DNA of 64,000 nt from Pseudomonas linyingensis (GCF_900109175.1 NZ_FNZE01000001.1:310001-374000); one strand, 5' to 3'; shown: positions 19,446 through 29,427, counted from the stretch's first letter. Translations and numbers: made by a program. Notes: generated from the letters alone by a model not told the origin.

Positions 19446-20063
19446 ATGTGTGGACGTTTTGCCCTGTTTCGCTGGTCGCCGTCGCTGGCGGCGCTGCCCG
19501 GCTTCCCGGTCGGGCTGGAGCCGCGCTGGAATATAGCGCCTGCCCAGCAGGTGCTGCTGCTGCGTGCCGGCGTGGCGGGATACGAGGCCGCGCTGGTGCG
19601 CTGGGGGCTGACCCCGGCGTGGCTGCGCGACCTGTCCCGCTCGCCGGCGCAGGCGCGCGCGGAAACCCTGGCCGAGCAGCCGCTGTTCCGCGAGGCGTTT
19701 GCCCAGCGCCGCGGTCTGCTGCCGGCCAACGGCTTCTACGAGTGGCGCGGGCCGCGGCGCCGGCCGTTCTGGATGAGCTCGGCGGAGCGACCGCTGCTGT
19801 CGATGGCAGCATTGTGGGAGGCCTATCCGGCCGGCGAGCGGGTCTACCTGAGCGCCGCGGTGGTCACCGTGGCGGCCGGGCCGCAGCGCCGGCCACTGCT
19901 GCTGGACGCCGCCGGCGAGGCCGTGTGGCTGGATCCGGCGGCCACCCCCGAGGATCTGCAGGCGCTGCTGCAGGCCCCGCCCCTGCCGCTGCGCGAGCGC
20001 CTGCTCGCCGGGCTGGGCAACAGCCCGCAGGAAGAGGGGCCGCAGTGCCTGACGCCGGCCTGA
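19446..20063 (+). CDS. SRAP/HMCES-like (YedK-family) protein with changed active-site positions
   Basis: A 205-residue protein of the SOS-response-associated peptidase family. In YedK/HMCES the Cys2 amine-thiol end forms a thiazolidine crosslink with abasic sites in single-stranded DNA. Here Cys2 (MCGRF), the acidic residue in GFYEWRG (Glu99) and the late NSPQEEGPQC block are kept. The usual NARAET motif reads QARAET (Gln69 where Asn is normal), and the usual HxRMP motif is PQRRP, so the conserved His is missing. It may be a specialised or inactive paralogue. It follows the DUF2007 gene by 27 bases. Confidence 0.85.
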   Translation: MCGRFALFRWSPSLAALPGFPVGLEPRWNIAPAQQVLLLRAGVAGYEAALVRWGLTPAWLRDLSRSPAQARAETLAEQPLFREAFAQRRGLLPANGFYEWRGPRRRPFWMSSAERPLLSMAALWEAYPAGERVYLSAAVVTVAAGPQRRPLLLDAAGEAVWLDPAATPEDLQALLQAPPLPLRERLLAGLGNSPQEEGPQCLTPA

Positions 20064-20139
20064 ACTCGGTCCGTGGCCGATTGTCTGAAACAACACGGCT
20101 GTCTACGATGCAACCCTTGCGTTTCCGGGAGTGTTTTTC

Positions 20140-20961
20140 ATGAATCGTGTCCTTCGCCTTGCCGGTCTGGCTGGCGCGCTGCTGCTGGCCGGTTGCCAGG
20201 CGGTCAATACCACCAGTGCTGGCGCCGTGGGCGTCGAGCGCAAGCAGTACATGTTCACCATGCTGTCCAGTCAAGAGCTGAACCAGATGTATGCGCAGTC
20301 CTACCAGCAGACCCTGAGCAAGGCGGCCAGCGCCGGAAAGCTGGACAAGAACAGCGCCCTGGCCCGGCGGGTCAGTAACGTGACCCGCCGGCTGATCGCG
20401 CAGACCCCGGTATTCCGTCCGGATGCCGCCGGCTGGAACTGGGAAACCAACCTGATCGCCAGTGACGAGCTGAATGCCAACGTCGGGCCGGGCGGCAAGA
20501 TCATCGTCTACAGCGGGCTGATCGAGAAACTCAACCTTACCGACGACGAACTGGCGGCGGTGCTCGGCCACGAGATCGCCCACGCCCTGCGCGAGCACAG
20601 CCGCGAGGCCATGTCCAAGGCCTACGGCGCCGAACTGGCCAAGCAGACTGCGGTGGCCCTGCTGGGCCTCGGCCAGGCCGGCGGCCAGCTGGCCGATGCC
20701 GCGGTGCAGTACGGCATGACCCTGCCCAACAGCCGCGGCAACGAGAACGAGGCCGACCTGATCGGCCTTGAGCTGGCGGCGCGTGCCGGCTACGACCCCA
20801 ATGCGACCATCACCCTGTGGAACAAGATGGCCCGTGCCAGCAACGGCGGGCCGCCCGAGTTCCTGAGCACCCACCCGTCGTCCTCCACCCGCATGGCCAA
20901 CCTCAAGGCGGCCATTCCAAGGGTCATGCCGCTCTACCAACAGACCCGTGGTCAGCGTTGA
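20140..20961 (+). CDS. M48-family metallopeptidase lipoprotein
   Basis: A 273-residue zinc metallopeptidase. The start at 20140 follows GGGAG at 8 bases. A lipoprotein signal ends LLLAGC with the lipidated Cys near residue 19. The catalytic motif HEIAH lies in AAVLGHEIAHALREHSREA (about residues 144-148), and the third zinc ligand Glu is in NENEADLIGLELAARAGYDP. The family includes LoiP (YggG) and BepA-type periplasmic proteases that act on outer-membrane proteins. This one has no TPR tail, so it is closer to LoiP. It appears to be a single gene. Confidence 0.92.
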   Translation: MNRVLRLAGLAGALLLAGCQAVNTTSAGAVGVERKQYMFTMLSSQELNQMYAQSYQQTLSKAASAGKLDKNSALARRVSNVTRRLIAQTPVFRPDAAGWNWETNLIASDELNANVGPGGKIIVYSGLIEKLNLTDDELAAVLGHEIAHALREHSREAMSKAYGAELAKQTAVALLGLGQAGGQLADAAVQYGMTLPNSRGNENEADLIGLELAARAGYDPNATITLWNKMARASNGGPPEFLSTHPSSSTRMANLKAAIPRVMPLYQQTRGQR

Positions 20962-21161
20962 GGCAGGTGGTTCACTGGCGAAGAGGGCAAATTCGGCTTG
21001 TAATTTCTGCGCGGCTCGGTAAAATTCCCCGGCTTTCGTGACGGGGATGCCTAGCCCGTCCTGCTCGGTGGGAATGCCTAACCTGCCGATTTTGCCGAAT
21101 GCAGACGCACTGACCCGAGCCCCCCCCGATTTAGTGTCTGCAGTTGGCCGCGGTTGCCTTG

Positions 21162-21190
21162 TTGTAAAGGCAAGTACTGTCCAGTATGAT
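21162..21190 (+). promoter_or_regulatory. Promoter of rplM-rpsI
   Basis: TTGTAA at 21162-21167 and TATGAT at 21185-21190 are separated by 17 bases, a good sigma-70 match. The start site would be near 21197, leaving a leader of about 35 bases. The leader contains a short hairpin, CAGG-TGGCC-CCTG, at about 21208-21220 just before the ribosome site; in E. coli this operon is autoregulated by L13, so a leader structure is worth noting. Confidence 0.65.
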
Positions 21191-21231
21191 TTGCTGCTTG
21201 ATATTTCAGGTGGCCCCTGAGGCTATAACTA

Positions 21232-21660
21232 ATGAAAACTTTCTCTGCGAAACCGGAAACTGTTAAGCGCGACTGGTACGTTGTCGACGCTGCTGGCAAG
21301 ACCCTGGGTCGTCTTGCCACTGAAATCGCTATCCGTCTGCGTGGCAAGCACAAGCCTGAGTACACCCCGCATGTCGATACCGGCGATTACATCGTCGTGA
21401 TCAATGCCGAGCAGGTGCGTGTTACCGGTGCCAAAACCACCGACAAGATGTACTACCACCACTCCGGTTTCCCGGGCGGCATCAAGTCGATCAACTTCGA
21501 GAAGCTGATCGCCCGTGCTCCTGAGCGCGTCCTCGAGACCGCCGTCAAGGGCATGTTGCCGAAGAACCCGCTGGGTCGCGACATGTATCGCAAGCTGAAG
21601 GTATACGCTGGTGCCAACCACCCGCATACCGCTCAGCAGCCCCAAGAACTGAAGATTTAA
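21232..21660 (+). CDS. rplM: Ribosomal protein L13
   Basis: A 142-residue protein with the standard L13 sequence: an N-terminal [19 protein letters not shown] and a C-terminal region of [16 protein letters not shown]. It is an early-assembling component of the 50S subunit. Codon usage here shifts to the highly-expressed type (more T-ending codons such as GGT, CGT). rpsI follows after 16 bases, and the pair shares the promoter at 21162 and the terminator at 22087. Confidence 0.99.
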   Translation: MKTFSAKPETVKRDWYVVDAAGKTLGRLATEIAIRLRGKHKPEYTPHVDTGDYIVVINAEQVRVTGAKTTDKMYYHHSGFPGGIKSINFEKLIARAPERVLETAVKGMLPKNPLGRDMYRKLKVYAGANHPHTAQQPQELKI

Positions 21661-21676
21661 CGGAGTAGGCTCAATA

Positions 21677-22069
21677 ATGTCGGCGACTCAAAACTACGGC
21701 ACCGGCCGTCGCAAGACCGCTACCGCGCGTGTATTCCTGCGTCCGGGTACTGGCAAGATCTCCATCAACAACCGCAGCCTGGACCAGTTCTTCGGCCGTG
21801 AAACTGCCCGCATGGTGGTTCGTCAGCCGCTCGAGCTGACCGAGAATGTCGAGAAGTTCGACATTTACGTCACCGTCGCTGGTGGTGGCGTGAGCGGTCA
21901 AGCTGGCGCCATTCGTCATGGCATCACCCGCGCTCTGATCGAGTACGACGAAACCCTGCGCAGCTCGCTGCGCAAGGCCGGCTACGTCACTCGTGACGCC
22001 CGTGAAGTCGAGCGTAAGAAGATCGGTCTGCGCAAGGCGCGTAAGCGTCCGCAGTACTCGAAGCGTTAA
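21677..22069 (+). CDS. rpsI: Ribosomal protein S9
   Basis: A 130-residue 30S-subunit protein. The sequence [20 protein letters not shown] and the C-terminal [12 protein letters not shown] tail are diagnostic; the tail's terminal Arg reaches the P-site tRNA in known structures. It is the second gene of the rplM operon, and a strong terminator begins 17 bases after its stop. Confidence 0.99.
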   Translation: MSATQNYGTGRRKTATARVFLRPGTGKISINNRSLDQFFGRETARMVVRQPLELTENVEKFDIYVTVAGGGVSGQAGAIRHGITRALIEYDETLRSSLRKAGYVTRDAREVERKKIGLRKARKRPQYSKR

Positions 22070-22086
22070 TCGACTAAGCTTCAATG

Positions 22087-22123
22087 AAACGCCCAGGTTC
22101 CGCAGGGATCTGGGCGTTTTTTT
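22087..22123 (+). terminator. Terminator after rpsI
   Basis: AAACGCCCAG (22087-22096) pairs with 22110-22119 in a 10-bp stem around a 13-base loop, and the stem runs into a seven-T tail (22117-22123). It closes the rplM-rpsI operon. Confidence 0.92.
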
Positions 22124-22211
22124 ATGCGCAGGATTTGTCTGCGACAGTCTGCCGCAGCCGCGAAGGGCTTGTGTTTCAAGGGCTTGCCGGTATTTGTTGC
22201 CAGTTATTGCC

Positions 22212-22240
22212 TTGTCAGAAAAGGGGCTTTTCATTACCAT
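22212..22240 (+). promoter_or_regulatory. Candidate promoter of petABC
   Basis: TTGTCA at 22212-22217 and TACCAT at 22235-22240 are 17 bases apart (5/6 and 4/6 match). The leader to petA at 22321 also contains a perfect 14-bp palindrome, CCTGCCCGGGCAGG, at 22279-22292. The 251-base gap between rpsI and petA holds the rpsI terminator, this candidate and the palindrome, and nothing else I recognise. Confidence 0.5.
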
Positions 22241-22320
22241 CTGGCGGATTTTTTGCGCAGCTGGTTTTAACTAGAGTGCCTGCCCGGGCAGGTCACAGAA
22301 AGCTGATGGGAGACGACTGA

Positions 22321-22914
22321 ATGAGTAATGACGGCGTGAATGTGGGCCGACGTCGGTTCCTCGTCGCCGCCACTTCGGTGGTGGGGGCGGCTGGAGCTGT
22401 CGGAGCTGCGGTCCCGTTCGTGGGGTCATGGTTCCCCAGTGCCAAGGCCAAGGCAGCCGGTGCTCCGGTGAAGGTGAACGTGGGCAAGATCGAACCAGGT
22501 CAGCAGATCATTGCTGAATGGCGCGGCAAGCCGGTGTTCATCGTTCGCCGCACCGAAGAGACTCTGGCCAATCTGGTCAAGCTCGAGGGTGCCGTTGCGG
22601 ATCCGGAGTCCAAGGCTTCCGACCAACCGACCTATGTGGACCCCAAGGTTCGTTCGATCAAGCCTGGTCTACTGGTCCTCGAGGGCCTGTGCACCCACCT
22701 GGGTTGCTCGCCGTCCTTCCGTCCCGAAGTCGCTCCGGCCGACCTCGGTGGCGAGTGGCTGGGTGGCTACTTCTGCCCCTGCCACGGCTCCCGCTACGAC
22801 CTGGCCGGTCGCGTGTACAAGGCGCAGCCGGCGCCGCTGAACCTGCCGGTCCCGCCGCACTCCTACGAATCCGATGACGTCATCATCATCGGTGTGGATC
22901 AGGAGAAAGCCTGA
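22321..22914 (+). CDS. petA: Rieske iron-sulfur subunit of cytochrome bc1
   Basis: A 197-residue protein. The N terminus has a twin-arginine-type signal-anchor (GRRRFLVAATSVVGAAGA, residues 9-26) that crosses the membrane. The [2Fe-2S] ligands are Cys124 and His126 (CTHLGC) and Cys152 and His155 (CPCHG), with Cys129 and Cys154 available for the family's disulfide. It transfers electrons from ubiquinol to cytochrome c1. Its stop overlaps the petB start, and petABC form one operon. Confidence 0.98.
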   Translation: MSNDGVNVGRRRFLVAATSVVGAAGAVGAAVPFVGSWFPSAKAKAAGAPVKVNVGKIEPGQQIIAEWRGKPVFIVRRTEETLANLVKLEGAVADPESKASDQPTYVDPKVRSIKPGLLVLEGLCTHLGCSPSFRPEVAPADLGGEWLGGYFCPCHGSRYDLAGRVYKAQPAPLNLPVPPHSYESDDVIIIGVDQEKA

Positions 22915-24125
22915 TGAGCAAATTCATGGAATGGGTTGACGCCCGCTTTCCCGCCACCAAGATGTGGGAAGATCATCTGAGCAAGTACTACGCTCCGAAG
23001 AACTTCAACTTCTGGTACTTCTTCGGCTCGCTGGCACTGCTGGTGCTGGTCAACCAGATCCTCACCGGTATCTGGCTGACCATGAGCTTCACGCCGTCCG
23101 CCGAGGAGGCTTTCGCCTCCGTCGAATACATCATGCGCGACGTGGAGTACGGCTGGATTCTGCGCTACATGCACTCCACTGGCGCTTCGGCGTTCTTCGT
23201 GGTGGTGTACCTGCACATGTTCCGCGGCCTGATGTACGGCTCCTACCAGAAGCCGCGCGAGCTGGTGTGGATCTTCGGCATGCTGATTTATCTGGCGCTG
23301 ATGGCCGAAGCCTTCATGGGCTACCTGCTGCCGTGGGGCCAGATGTCCTACTGGGGCGCCCAGGTGATCATCTCGCTGTTCGGTGCGATCCCGGTGATCG
23401 GTGCCGATCTGACCCAGTGGATTCGTGGTGACTACCTGATCTCCGGGATCACCCTGAACCGCTTCTTCGCCCTGCACGTGATCGCCCTGCCGATCGTGAT
23501 CCTGGGCCTGGTTGTCCTGCACATCCTGGCGCTGCACGAAGTGGGTTCGAACAACCCGGATGGCGTGGACATCAAGAAGAAGAAGGACGAGAACGGCATT
23601 CCGCTGGACGGCATCCCGTTCCACCCCTACTACACCGTCAAGGACATCGTCGGCGTGGTGGTGTTCCTGTTCGTGTTCTGCACCGTGATCTTCTTCTTCC
23701 CGGAAATGGGCGGCTACTTCCTCGAGAAGCCCAACTTCGAAACGGCCAACCCGTTCAAGACTCCGGCTCACATCGCTCCGGTGTGGTACTTCACCCCGTT
23801 CTACGCGATCCTGCGCGCCGTTCCGGACAAGCTGCTCGGCGTAATCGCCATGGGTGGTGCAATCGCCGTGCTGTTCGTGCTGCCCTGGCTGGACCGTAGC
23901 CCGGTGCGTTCGATGCGCTACAAGGGCTGGCTGAGCAAGATCTGGCTGCTGGTGTTCTGCGTATCCTTCGTGATCCTCGGCGTGCTGGGCGTGCTGGCAC
24001 CGACTCCGGGCCGTACCCTGCTGTCCCAGGTTTGCACCATTCTGTACTTCGCCTTCTTCATCCTGATGCCGTTCTACACCCGGATGGAGAAGACCAAACC
24101 GGTTCCGGAAAGGGTGACTGGCTGA
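22914..24125 (+). CDS. petB: Cytochrome b subunit of bc1 complex
   Basis: A 403-residue multi-helix membrane protein of the cytochrome b family, binding two b-type haems and forming the quinol oxidation and quinone reduction sites. Haem-ligand histidines are visible in MHSTGASAFFVVVYLHMFRG and in FALHVIALPIV / LHILALHEVGS, and the Qo-site PEWY-type motif appears as PVWYFTPFYAILRA. One-base overlaps with both neighbours indicate translational coupling within petABC. Confidence 0.98.
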   Translation: MSKFMEWVDARFPATKMWEDHLSKYYAPKNFNFWYFFGSLALLVLVNQILTGIWLTMSFTPSAEEAFASVEYIMRDVEYGWILRYMHSTGASAFFVVVYLHMFRGLMYGSYQKPRELVWIFGMLIYLALMAEAFMGYLLPWGQMSYWGAQVIISLFGAIPVIGADLTQWIRGDYLISGITLNRFFALHVIALPIVILGLVVLHILALHEVGSNNPDGVDIKKKKDENGIPLDGIPFHPYYTVKDIVGVVVFLFVFCTVIFFFPEMGGYFLEKPNFETANPFKTPAHIAPVWYFTPFYAILRAVPDKLLGVIAMGGAIAVLFVLPWLDRSPVRSMRYKGWLSKIWLLVFCVSFVILGVLGVLAPTPGRTLLSQVCTILYFAFFILMPFYTRMEKTKPVPERVTG

Positions 24126-24907
24126 TGAAAAAGCAATTTGCTGCACTGATTTTCGCGCTGCTGCCGGCCTTTTCCTTTGCTTCAGGTGGTGCCGAGTATC
24201 ACCTGGACAAGGTGGACGTCGATCTGGCCGACAAGGCTGCCCTGCAGGATGGTGCGCGTACCTTCGCCAACTACTGCATGGGTTGCCACGGTGCCCAGTT
24301 CCAGCGTTACGAGCGCGTGGCCAAGGATCTTGGTATTCCTGAGCAACTGATGCTGGAGAACCTGGTGTTCACCGGCGCCAAGATCGGCGAGCACATGAAG
24401 ACCGGCATGCAGGCGAGTGATGCCAAGGTGTGGTTCGGCGCTGCGCCGCCGGACCTGACCCTGGTGGCCCGCGTGCGTGGCGAGGACTGGCTGTACACCT
24501 ACCTGCGCACCTTCTATGAAGATCCGGCGCGTCCGTACGGCGTGAACAACAAGGTGTTCCCGAACGTCGGCATGCCCAACGTGCTGAGCAGCCTGCAGGG
24601 CCGTCAGGTCATCGGTTGCAAGCAGGTGCAGGTGGTCGAGGACAGCAAGAAGGTCTTCGATCCGCTGACCGGCACCCCGGTGACCGAGGAAGCCTGTGAC
24701 CAGCTGACCATCGTGCCGAAGACCGGTGAGCTGAGCGAGGCGGAGTTCGACGAGAAGATCAAGAATCTCGTCAGCTTCCTGGCCTACTCGGCCAACCCGG
24801 TGAAGCTGGAGAGCCAGCGCATCGGTACCTACGTGCTGTTGTTCCTGGCGTTCTTCTTCGTGTTCGCCTACCTGCTGAAGCGCGAGTACTGGAAAGACGT
24901 GCACTGA
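24125..24907 (+). CDS. petC: Cytochrome c1
   Basis: A 260-residue c-type cytochrome with a cleavable signal peptide (MKKQFAALIFALLPAFSFASG), haem-binding CMGCH at residues 51-55, and a C-terminal membrane anchor (about residues 235-255). It passes electrons from the Rieske protein to soluble c-type cytochromes. The start at 24125 overlaps the petB stop. A strong terminator-like stem follows the gene, separating it from sspA. Confidence 0.97.
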   Translation: MKKQFAALIFALLPAFSFASGGAEYHLDKVDVDLADKAALQDGARTFANYCMGCHGAQFQRYERVAKDLGIPEQLMLENLVFTGAKIGEHMKTGMQASDAKVWFGAAPPDLTLVARVRGEDWLYTYLRTFYEDPARPYGVNNKVFPNVGMPNVLSSLQGRQVIGCKQVQVVEDSKKVFDPLTGTPVTEEACDQLTIVPKTGELSEAEFDEKIKNLVSFLAYSANPVKLESQRIGTYVLLFLAFFFVFAYLLKREYWKDVH

Positions 24908-24925
24908 TACGTCGCTCCAGCCTCC

Positions 24926-24959
24926 ACACATGCGCGCCCTCCGGGGCGCGCATGTGTTT
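24926..24959 (+). terminator. Terminator after petC
   Basis: A perfect 14-bp stem (24926-24939 and 24944-24957) with a 4-base loop, followed by two further T's. It begins 19 bases after petC and ends 38 bases before sspA. The short T-tract suggests that some read-through to sspA is possible. Confidence 0.8.
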
Positions 24960-24996
24960 CTGCCGTATGAAAATATCCTGACTGGAGGGAGAGCCG

Positions 24997-25614
24997 ATGG
25001 CTGCGATCAACCGCTTGGCCTGTTATTCCGATCCCGCCGATCACTATTCGCACCGGGTGCGCATCGTGCTCGCCGAGAAGGGTGTGAGCGCCGAAATCAT
25101 CGAGGTTCTGCCGGGGCAGTGTCCCGCGCAGCTGGCTGAGGTGAACCCCTACACCAGTCTGCCGACCCTGGTGGACCGAGACCTGGCTCTGTACGAGCCG
25201 GGCGTAGTGATGGAATATCTGGACGAACGCTATCCGCATCCGCCATTGCTGCCGGTCTATCCGGTGGCGCGGGCCAACAGTCGTCTGCTGATGCACCGCA
25301 TCCAGCGCGACTGGTGTTCGCGGGTCGATCAGGTTCTGGATGCGCGCACTGCGGAGAATGTCCGCGTGCAGGCGCGCAAGGAGTTGCGCGAGAGTCTGGT
25401 CGGCGTGGCCGCGCTGTTTGCCGACAAGCCGTTCTTCCTCAGCGAGGAGTTCAGCATGGTCGACTGCTGTCTGCTGCCGATTCTCTGGCGTCTGCCGCAG
25501 CTGGGTATCGAGCTGCCGCGCCAGGCCAAACCGCTGCTGGACTACATGGAGCGGCTGTTCGCCCGTGGCAGCTTCCAGGCCAGCCTGACCGCTACCGAGC
25601 GCGCGATGCGCTGA
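24997..25614 (+). CDS. sspA: SspA, stringent starvation protein A
   Basis: A 205-residue glutathione-S-transferase-fold protein without GST activity in the studied members. SspA binds RNA polymerase holoenzyme and affects stationary-phase, stress and virulence gene expression. The N-terminal thioredoxin-like domain ([22 protein letters not shown]) and the conserved surface region FMLHR-type stretch ([11 protein letters not shown]) are visible. sspB follows after 10 bases, the usual pair. Confidence 0.95.
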   Translation: MAAINRLACYSDPADHYSHRVRIVLAEKGVSAEIIEVLPGQCPAQLAEVNPYTSLPTLVDRDLALYEPGVVMEYLDERYPHPPLLPVYPVARANSRLLMHRIQRDWCSRVDQVLDARTAENVRVQARKELRESLVGVAALFADKPFFLSEEFSMVDCCLLPILWRLPQLGIELPRQAKPLLDYMERLFARGSFQASLTATERAMR

Positions 25615-25624
25615 GGATCCGCTG

Positions 25625-26023
25625 ATGAATTCGAGTCGTCCCTACCTGCTGCGAGCCCTCTACGAGTGGATCGTCGACAACAACTGCACTCCGCATCTGC
25701 TGGTGGCTGCCGATTATCCCGGAGCCCGGGTGCCGGCCGGCTACGCCAAGGACGGACAGATCGTGCTCAACGTGTCGCCTAGTGCGGTGCGCTATCTGGA
25801 GATGGGCAACGAGGTGCTGACCTTCGAAGGGCGCTTCGGTGGGGTGGCGCAGAGCCTGTATATCCCGGTGGCCGCGGTGCAGGCCATCTATGCCCGTGAA
25901 AACGGCGAGGGCATGTCCTTCGTGCTGGAGGGCATGGAGGAGGGCGAGGGTGACGAGGGCCCGTCCGGAGACGACGAGCCGCCGCGTCCGAGCGGCCGGC
26001 CCAGCCTGAAGGTGGTCAAGTAG
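25625..26023 (+). CDS. sspB: SspB, ClpXP specificity-enhancing factor
   Basis: A 132-residue adaptor that delivers ssrA-tagged proteins to ClpXP. The folded substrate-binding domain spans about residues 1-105 (YLLRALYEWIVDNNCTPHLLV), followed by a flexible acidic linker and the short C-terminal ClpX-binding tail GRPSLKVVK. It ends the sspAB unit at a strong shared terminator. Confidence 0.95.
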   Translation: MNSSRPYLLRALYEWIVDNNCTPHLLVAADYPGARVPAGYAKDGQIVLNVSPSAVRYLEMGNEVLTFEGRFGGVAQSLYIPVAAVQAIYARENGEGMSFVLEGMEEGEGDEGPSGDDEPPRPSGRPSLKVVK

Positions 26024-26033
26024 GCTGCCGGCA

Positions 26034-26073
26034 GGCACAAAAAAGGCGATCTTCGGATCGCCTTTTTTGTGCC
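26034..26073. terminator. Bidirectional terminator between sspB and dolP
   Basis: A perfect 18-bp stem (26034-26051 and 26056-26073) with a TTCG tetraloop. An A-run in one arm and a six-T run in the other make it work in both directions. It lies between the convergent sspB and dolP genes. Confidence 0.95.
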
Positions 26074-26102
26074 CGGGTTTTACGTTGGGGTCGCCAGTCG
26101 CC

Positions 26103-27250
<1,148 letters not shown>

Positions 27251-27625
27251 TCAGGCGTCGAACGCGCTGCGGATCCAGTTCAGCCGCGGGGGCGAGGCGC
27301 GTTCGGCGGGGCCGATCGCGACTACATCGAACCGGCAGGGACGGCGGGCCCAGCGCGGTTGCTGTTGCAGGAAAACCTGGGCGGCGGCGCTGACGCGGGC
27401 ACGCTTGCGCGCGTCGACGCTGGCTTCGGCGCCGCCCCAGGCGTTATGGCGTCGATAACGCACTTCCACGAATACTACGGTATCGCCGTCGAGCATGACC
27501 AGATCCAGCTCGCCGAGACGGCAGCGCCAGTTGCGCGCCAGCAGGCGCAGGCCGTGCTCCTCCAGGTGGGTCAGCGCCCAGCCTTCGGCGGCCTGGCCAA
27601 GGGCCTGGCGCGGGCTGTCGCTCAC
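27251..27625 (-). CDS. YraN-family (UPF0102) endonuclease-like protein
   Basis: A 124-residue protein of the UPF0102 family, which has a restriction-endonuclease-like fold. The core motifs are WRCRLGELDLVMLDGDTVVFVEVRYR, with the acid-X-K-type catalytic pattern seen as E-(LDLV)-D and EVR. I choose the GTG at 27625 because it overlaps the lpoA stop by 4 bases (GTGA) and gives the usual length. The biological role is not established. It lies 24 bases upstream of gmhA in the same operon. Confidence 0.9.
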   Translation of the reverse strand: MSDSPRQALGQAAEGWALTHLEEHGLRLLARNWRCRLGELDLVMLDGDTVVFVEVRYRRHNAWGGAEASVDARKRARVSAAAQVFLQQQPRWARRPCRFDVVAIGPAERASPPRLNWIRSAFDA

Positions 27626-29427
27626 TGGGTGGCGGTTTCCAGGCGATAGACCTGGCCGTTGCGGTATTCCGCCCACGGCAGGCCGCGCACGATGCGCTGT
27701 CCTGGAGCCAGGCTCAGGCTACCGGACAACCCATCGAGGCGGGTGCTCGGCAGGGTCTGTAGCTGACCCAGACGCGGTGCCAGGCGGTAGGCGTCGGCGC
27801 CCATGGCGTACAGGCGGCCCAGGCTGCCAGCCGCAGCCGGCCACTGGCCGACCACCTGTTCGCGAAGCGGATCGGGCTCGCCGAGCAGCCAGGGGGTTTC
27901 GCAGAAGCGGATGCCGTCAAGGTCGAGGCTCTCGCTCGCTTCGTTGTTGCCGCTGTACAGGTGCGAAGTGGCATACACCGGCAGGTCGCCGGCGTACTGG
28001 AAGGCCAGGGTGGGCTTGATCTGTCGCGCCTGCGCCGGGGTGGCGGCCAGGAACACGAAATCGACATCCTGGCGACGGGCCGGCTGGGCCTCGACCTCGC
28101 TGCCCAGGGTGTCGCGCAGACGCTTGGCGCGTGCTTCGCTGGCGCGCAGCTGCAGCAGGTCGGCGATCTGCTGGGCCAGGCGCACCGGCTGGTCGACGTG
28201 CTCGGCGGCGATCAGGCTGCCGCCGCGAGCCTCCCAGTCCTGGCGGAAGGCGGTCAGCACGCGATTGCCCCAGGCGCCGCTTGGCACCATGGCCACGGCA
28301 CGGCGCTGGCCATCCTGCCAGGCGCGTGCGGCGACGGCACGGGCTTCGTCCTCGGCGGCCAGGCCGAACTGGAACAGCTGTGCCGGGCCTTCGGCGCCGC
28401 TCTCGTTGTAGTTGAGGGCGAGGGTGGGGATCGGCAGTTGCTCCTGCTGGCTGAGCTGGCCGACCAGCGGTTTTTCCAGTGGACCGACCACCAGTTGCAC
28501 ACCATCGGCCTGCGCCTGGCGATAGAACTCGTTCAGGTCGGTCAGGTTGCTGCTGTCGTGCAGGCTGATGTGCGTTTCGCTGCCGCTCTGGTAGTGCGCC
28601 GCGAGAAAGCCGTCGCGCAGCGCCTGGGCTGGGCCGGCGAGGGGGCCCTGGCTCGGCAGCAACAGGGCGATGCGGGTCAGCGGGCGGGCGGCGATTTCCT
28701 GCAGAGCAACCAGGGACTGCGGCAGCTGGCGGGCGGCCGGGTGTTGCGGATGCTGGGCCTGCCACTCGCCAATGCGCGCGACCTGCTGGGCCGGCGTGGC
28801 ATTACTGCGGGCGAGGGTGGCCAGCTCCAGCCAGCCGGCGAGGTCATCGCCGGCTGGCTCGGCGCTGCTCAGCTGAGTGCTGGACAGGCCGGATACCAGG
28901 GCCCAGATCGCTTCGTGGTTGCTGGCGGCGGCCTGGCCTTCCAGCAGCGGGGCGATGAACACGCGCTCGCGGGCGGCGGCCAGCGGCTGTTGATCGGCCT
29001 GCAGGGCATTGGCGCGGGCCAGCTGGCTACGGGCCTGCTGGCTGAGTGGCAGTTCGCCGAGGCGGGCGAAGCTAGGGTGCTGCAGGGCCTGCAGGGCGGC
29101 CTTGGGCTTGTTGCGTGCCAGCGCCAGTTCGGCTTGCAGGGTGCTGGCGAAGATCTGCTGGGCCGGCAGCAGCTTGTCCAGCTCGATCAGATCGAGGATC
29201 TGCTGGGTCTGGGCCAGGTCACGCTGGGCCAGCGCCTGGTCGGCGGCGGCCAGGCGCAGCAGTGCGGCCTGCTCCGGCTTGCTTTGCGCGGCCTGTTGCA
29301 GCAGCTGCGCGGTGCTGCCCTGGGGCTGGCCCGGCAGTTCGCCGAGGCCGGCGGTTTGCTTGCCGGCACAGGCGCTGAGCAGGGCGGCCAGGCAGAGGAC
29401 GGAAAGGGGGCGCAGTCTGGCGATCAT
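27622..29427 (-). CDS. lpoA: LpoA (LppC-type), outer-membrane activator of PBP1A
   Basis: A 601-residue lipoprotein. The start ATG at 29427 gives a signal with lipobox ALLSAC (Cys near residue 19). An N-terminal TPR-like helical region (about residues 30-260) is followed by a periplasmic-binding-protein-like domain (about residues 270-600), including LLPSQGPLAGPAQALRDGF and QLVVGPLEKPLV. LpoA spans the periplasm to activate PBP1A in peptidoglycan synthesis. It heads the minus-strand cluster and is divergent from rsmI, with about 120 bases between the starts. No strong Shine-Dalgarno site is visible at the ATG. Confidence 0.93.
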   Translation of the reverse strand: MIARLRPLSVLCLAALLSACAGKQTAGLGELPGQPQGSTAQLLQQAAQSKPEQAALLRLAAADQALAQRDLAQTQQILDLIELDKLLPAQQIFASTLQAELALARNKPKAALQALQHPSFARLGELPLSQQARSQLARANALQADQQPLAAARERVFIAPLLEGQAAASNHEAIWALVSGLSSTQLSSAEPAGDDLAGWLELATLARSNATPAQQVARIGEWQAQHPQHPAARQLPQSLVALQEIAARPLTRIALLLPSQGPLAGPAQALRDGFLAAHYQSGSETHISLHDSSNLTDLNEFYRQAQADGVQLVVGPLEKPLVGQLSQQEQLPIPTLALNYNESGAEGPAQLFQFGLAAEDEARAVAARAWQDGQRRAVAMVPSGAWGNRVLTAFRQDWEARGGSLIAAEHVDQPVRLAQQIADLLQLRASEARAKRLRDTLGSEVEAQPARRQDVDFVFLAATPAQARQIKPTLAFQYAGDLPVYATSHLYSGNNEASESLDLDGIRFCETPWLLGEPDPLREQVVGQWPAAAGSLGRLYAMGADAYRLAPRLGQLQTLPSTRLDGLSGSLSLAPGQRIVRGLPWAEYRNGQVYRLETATQ

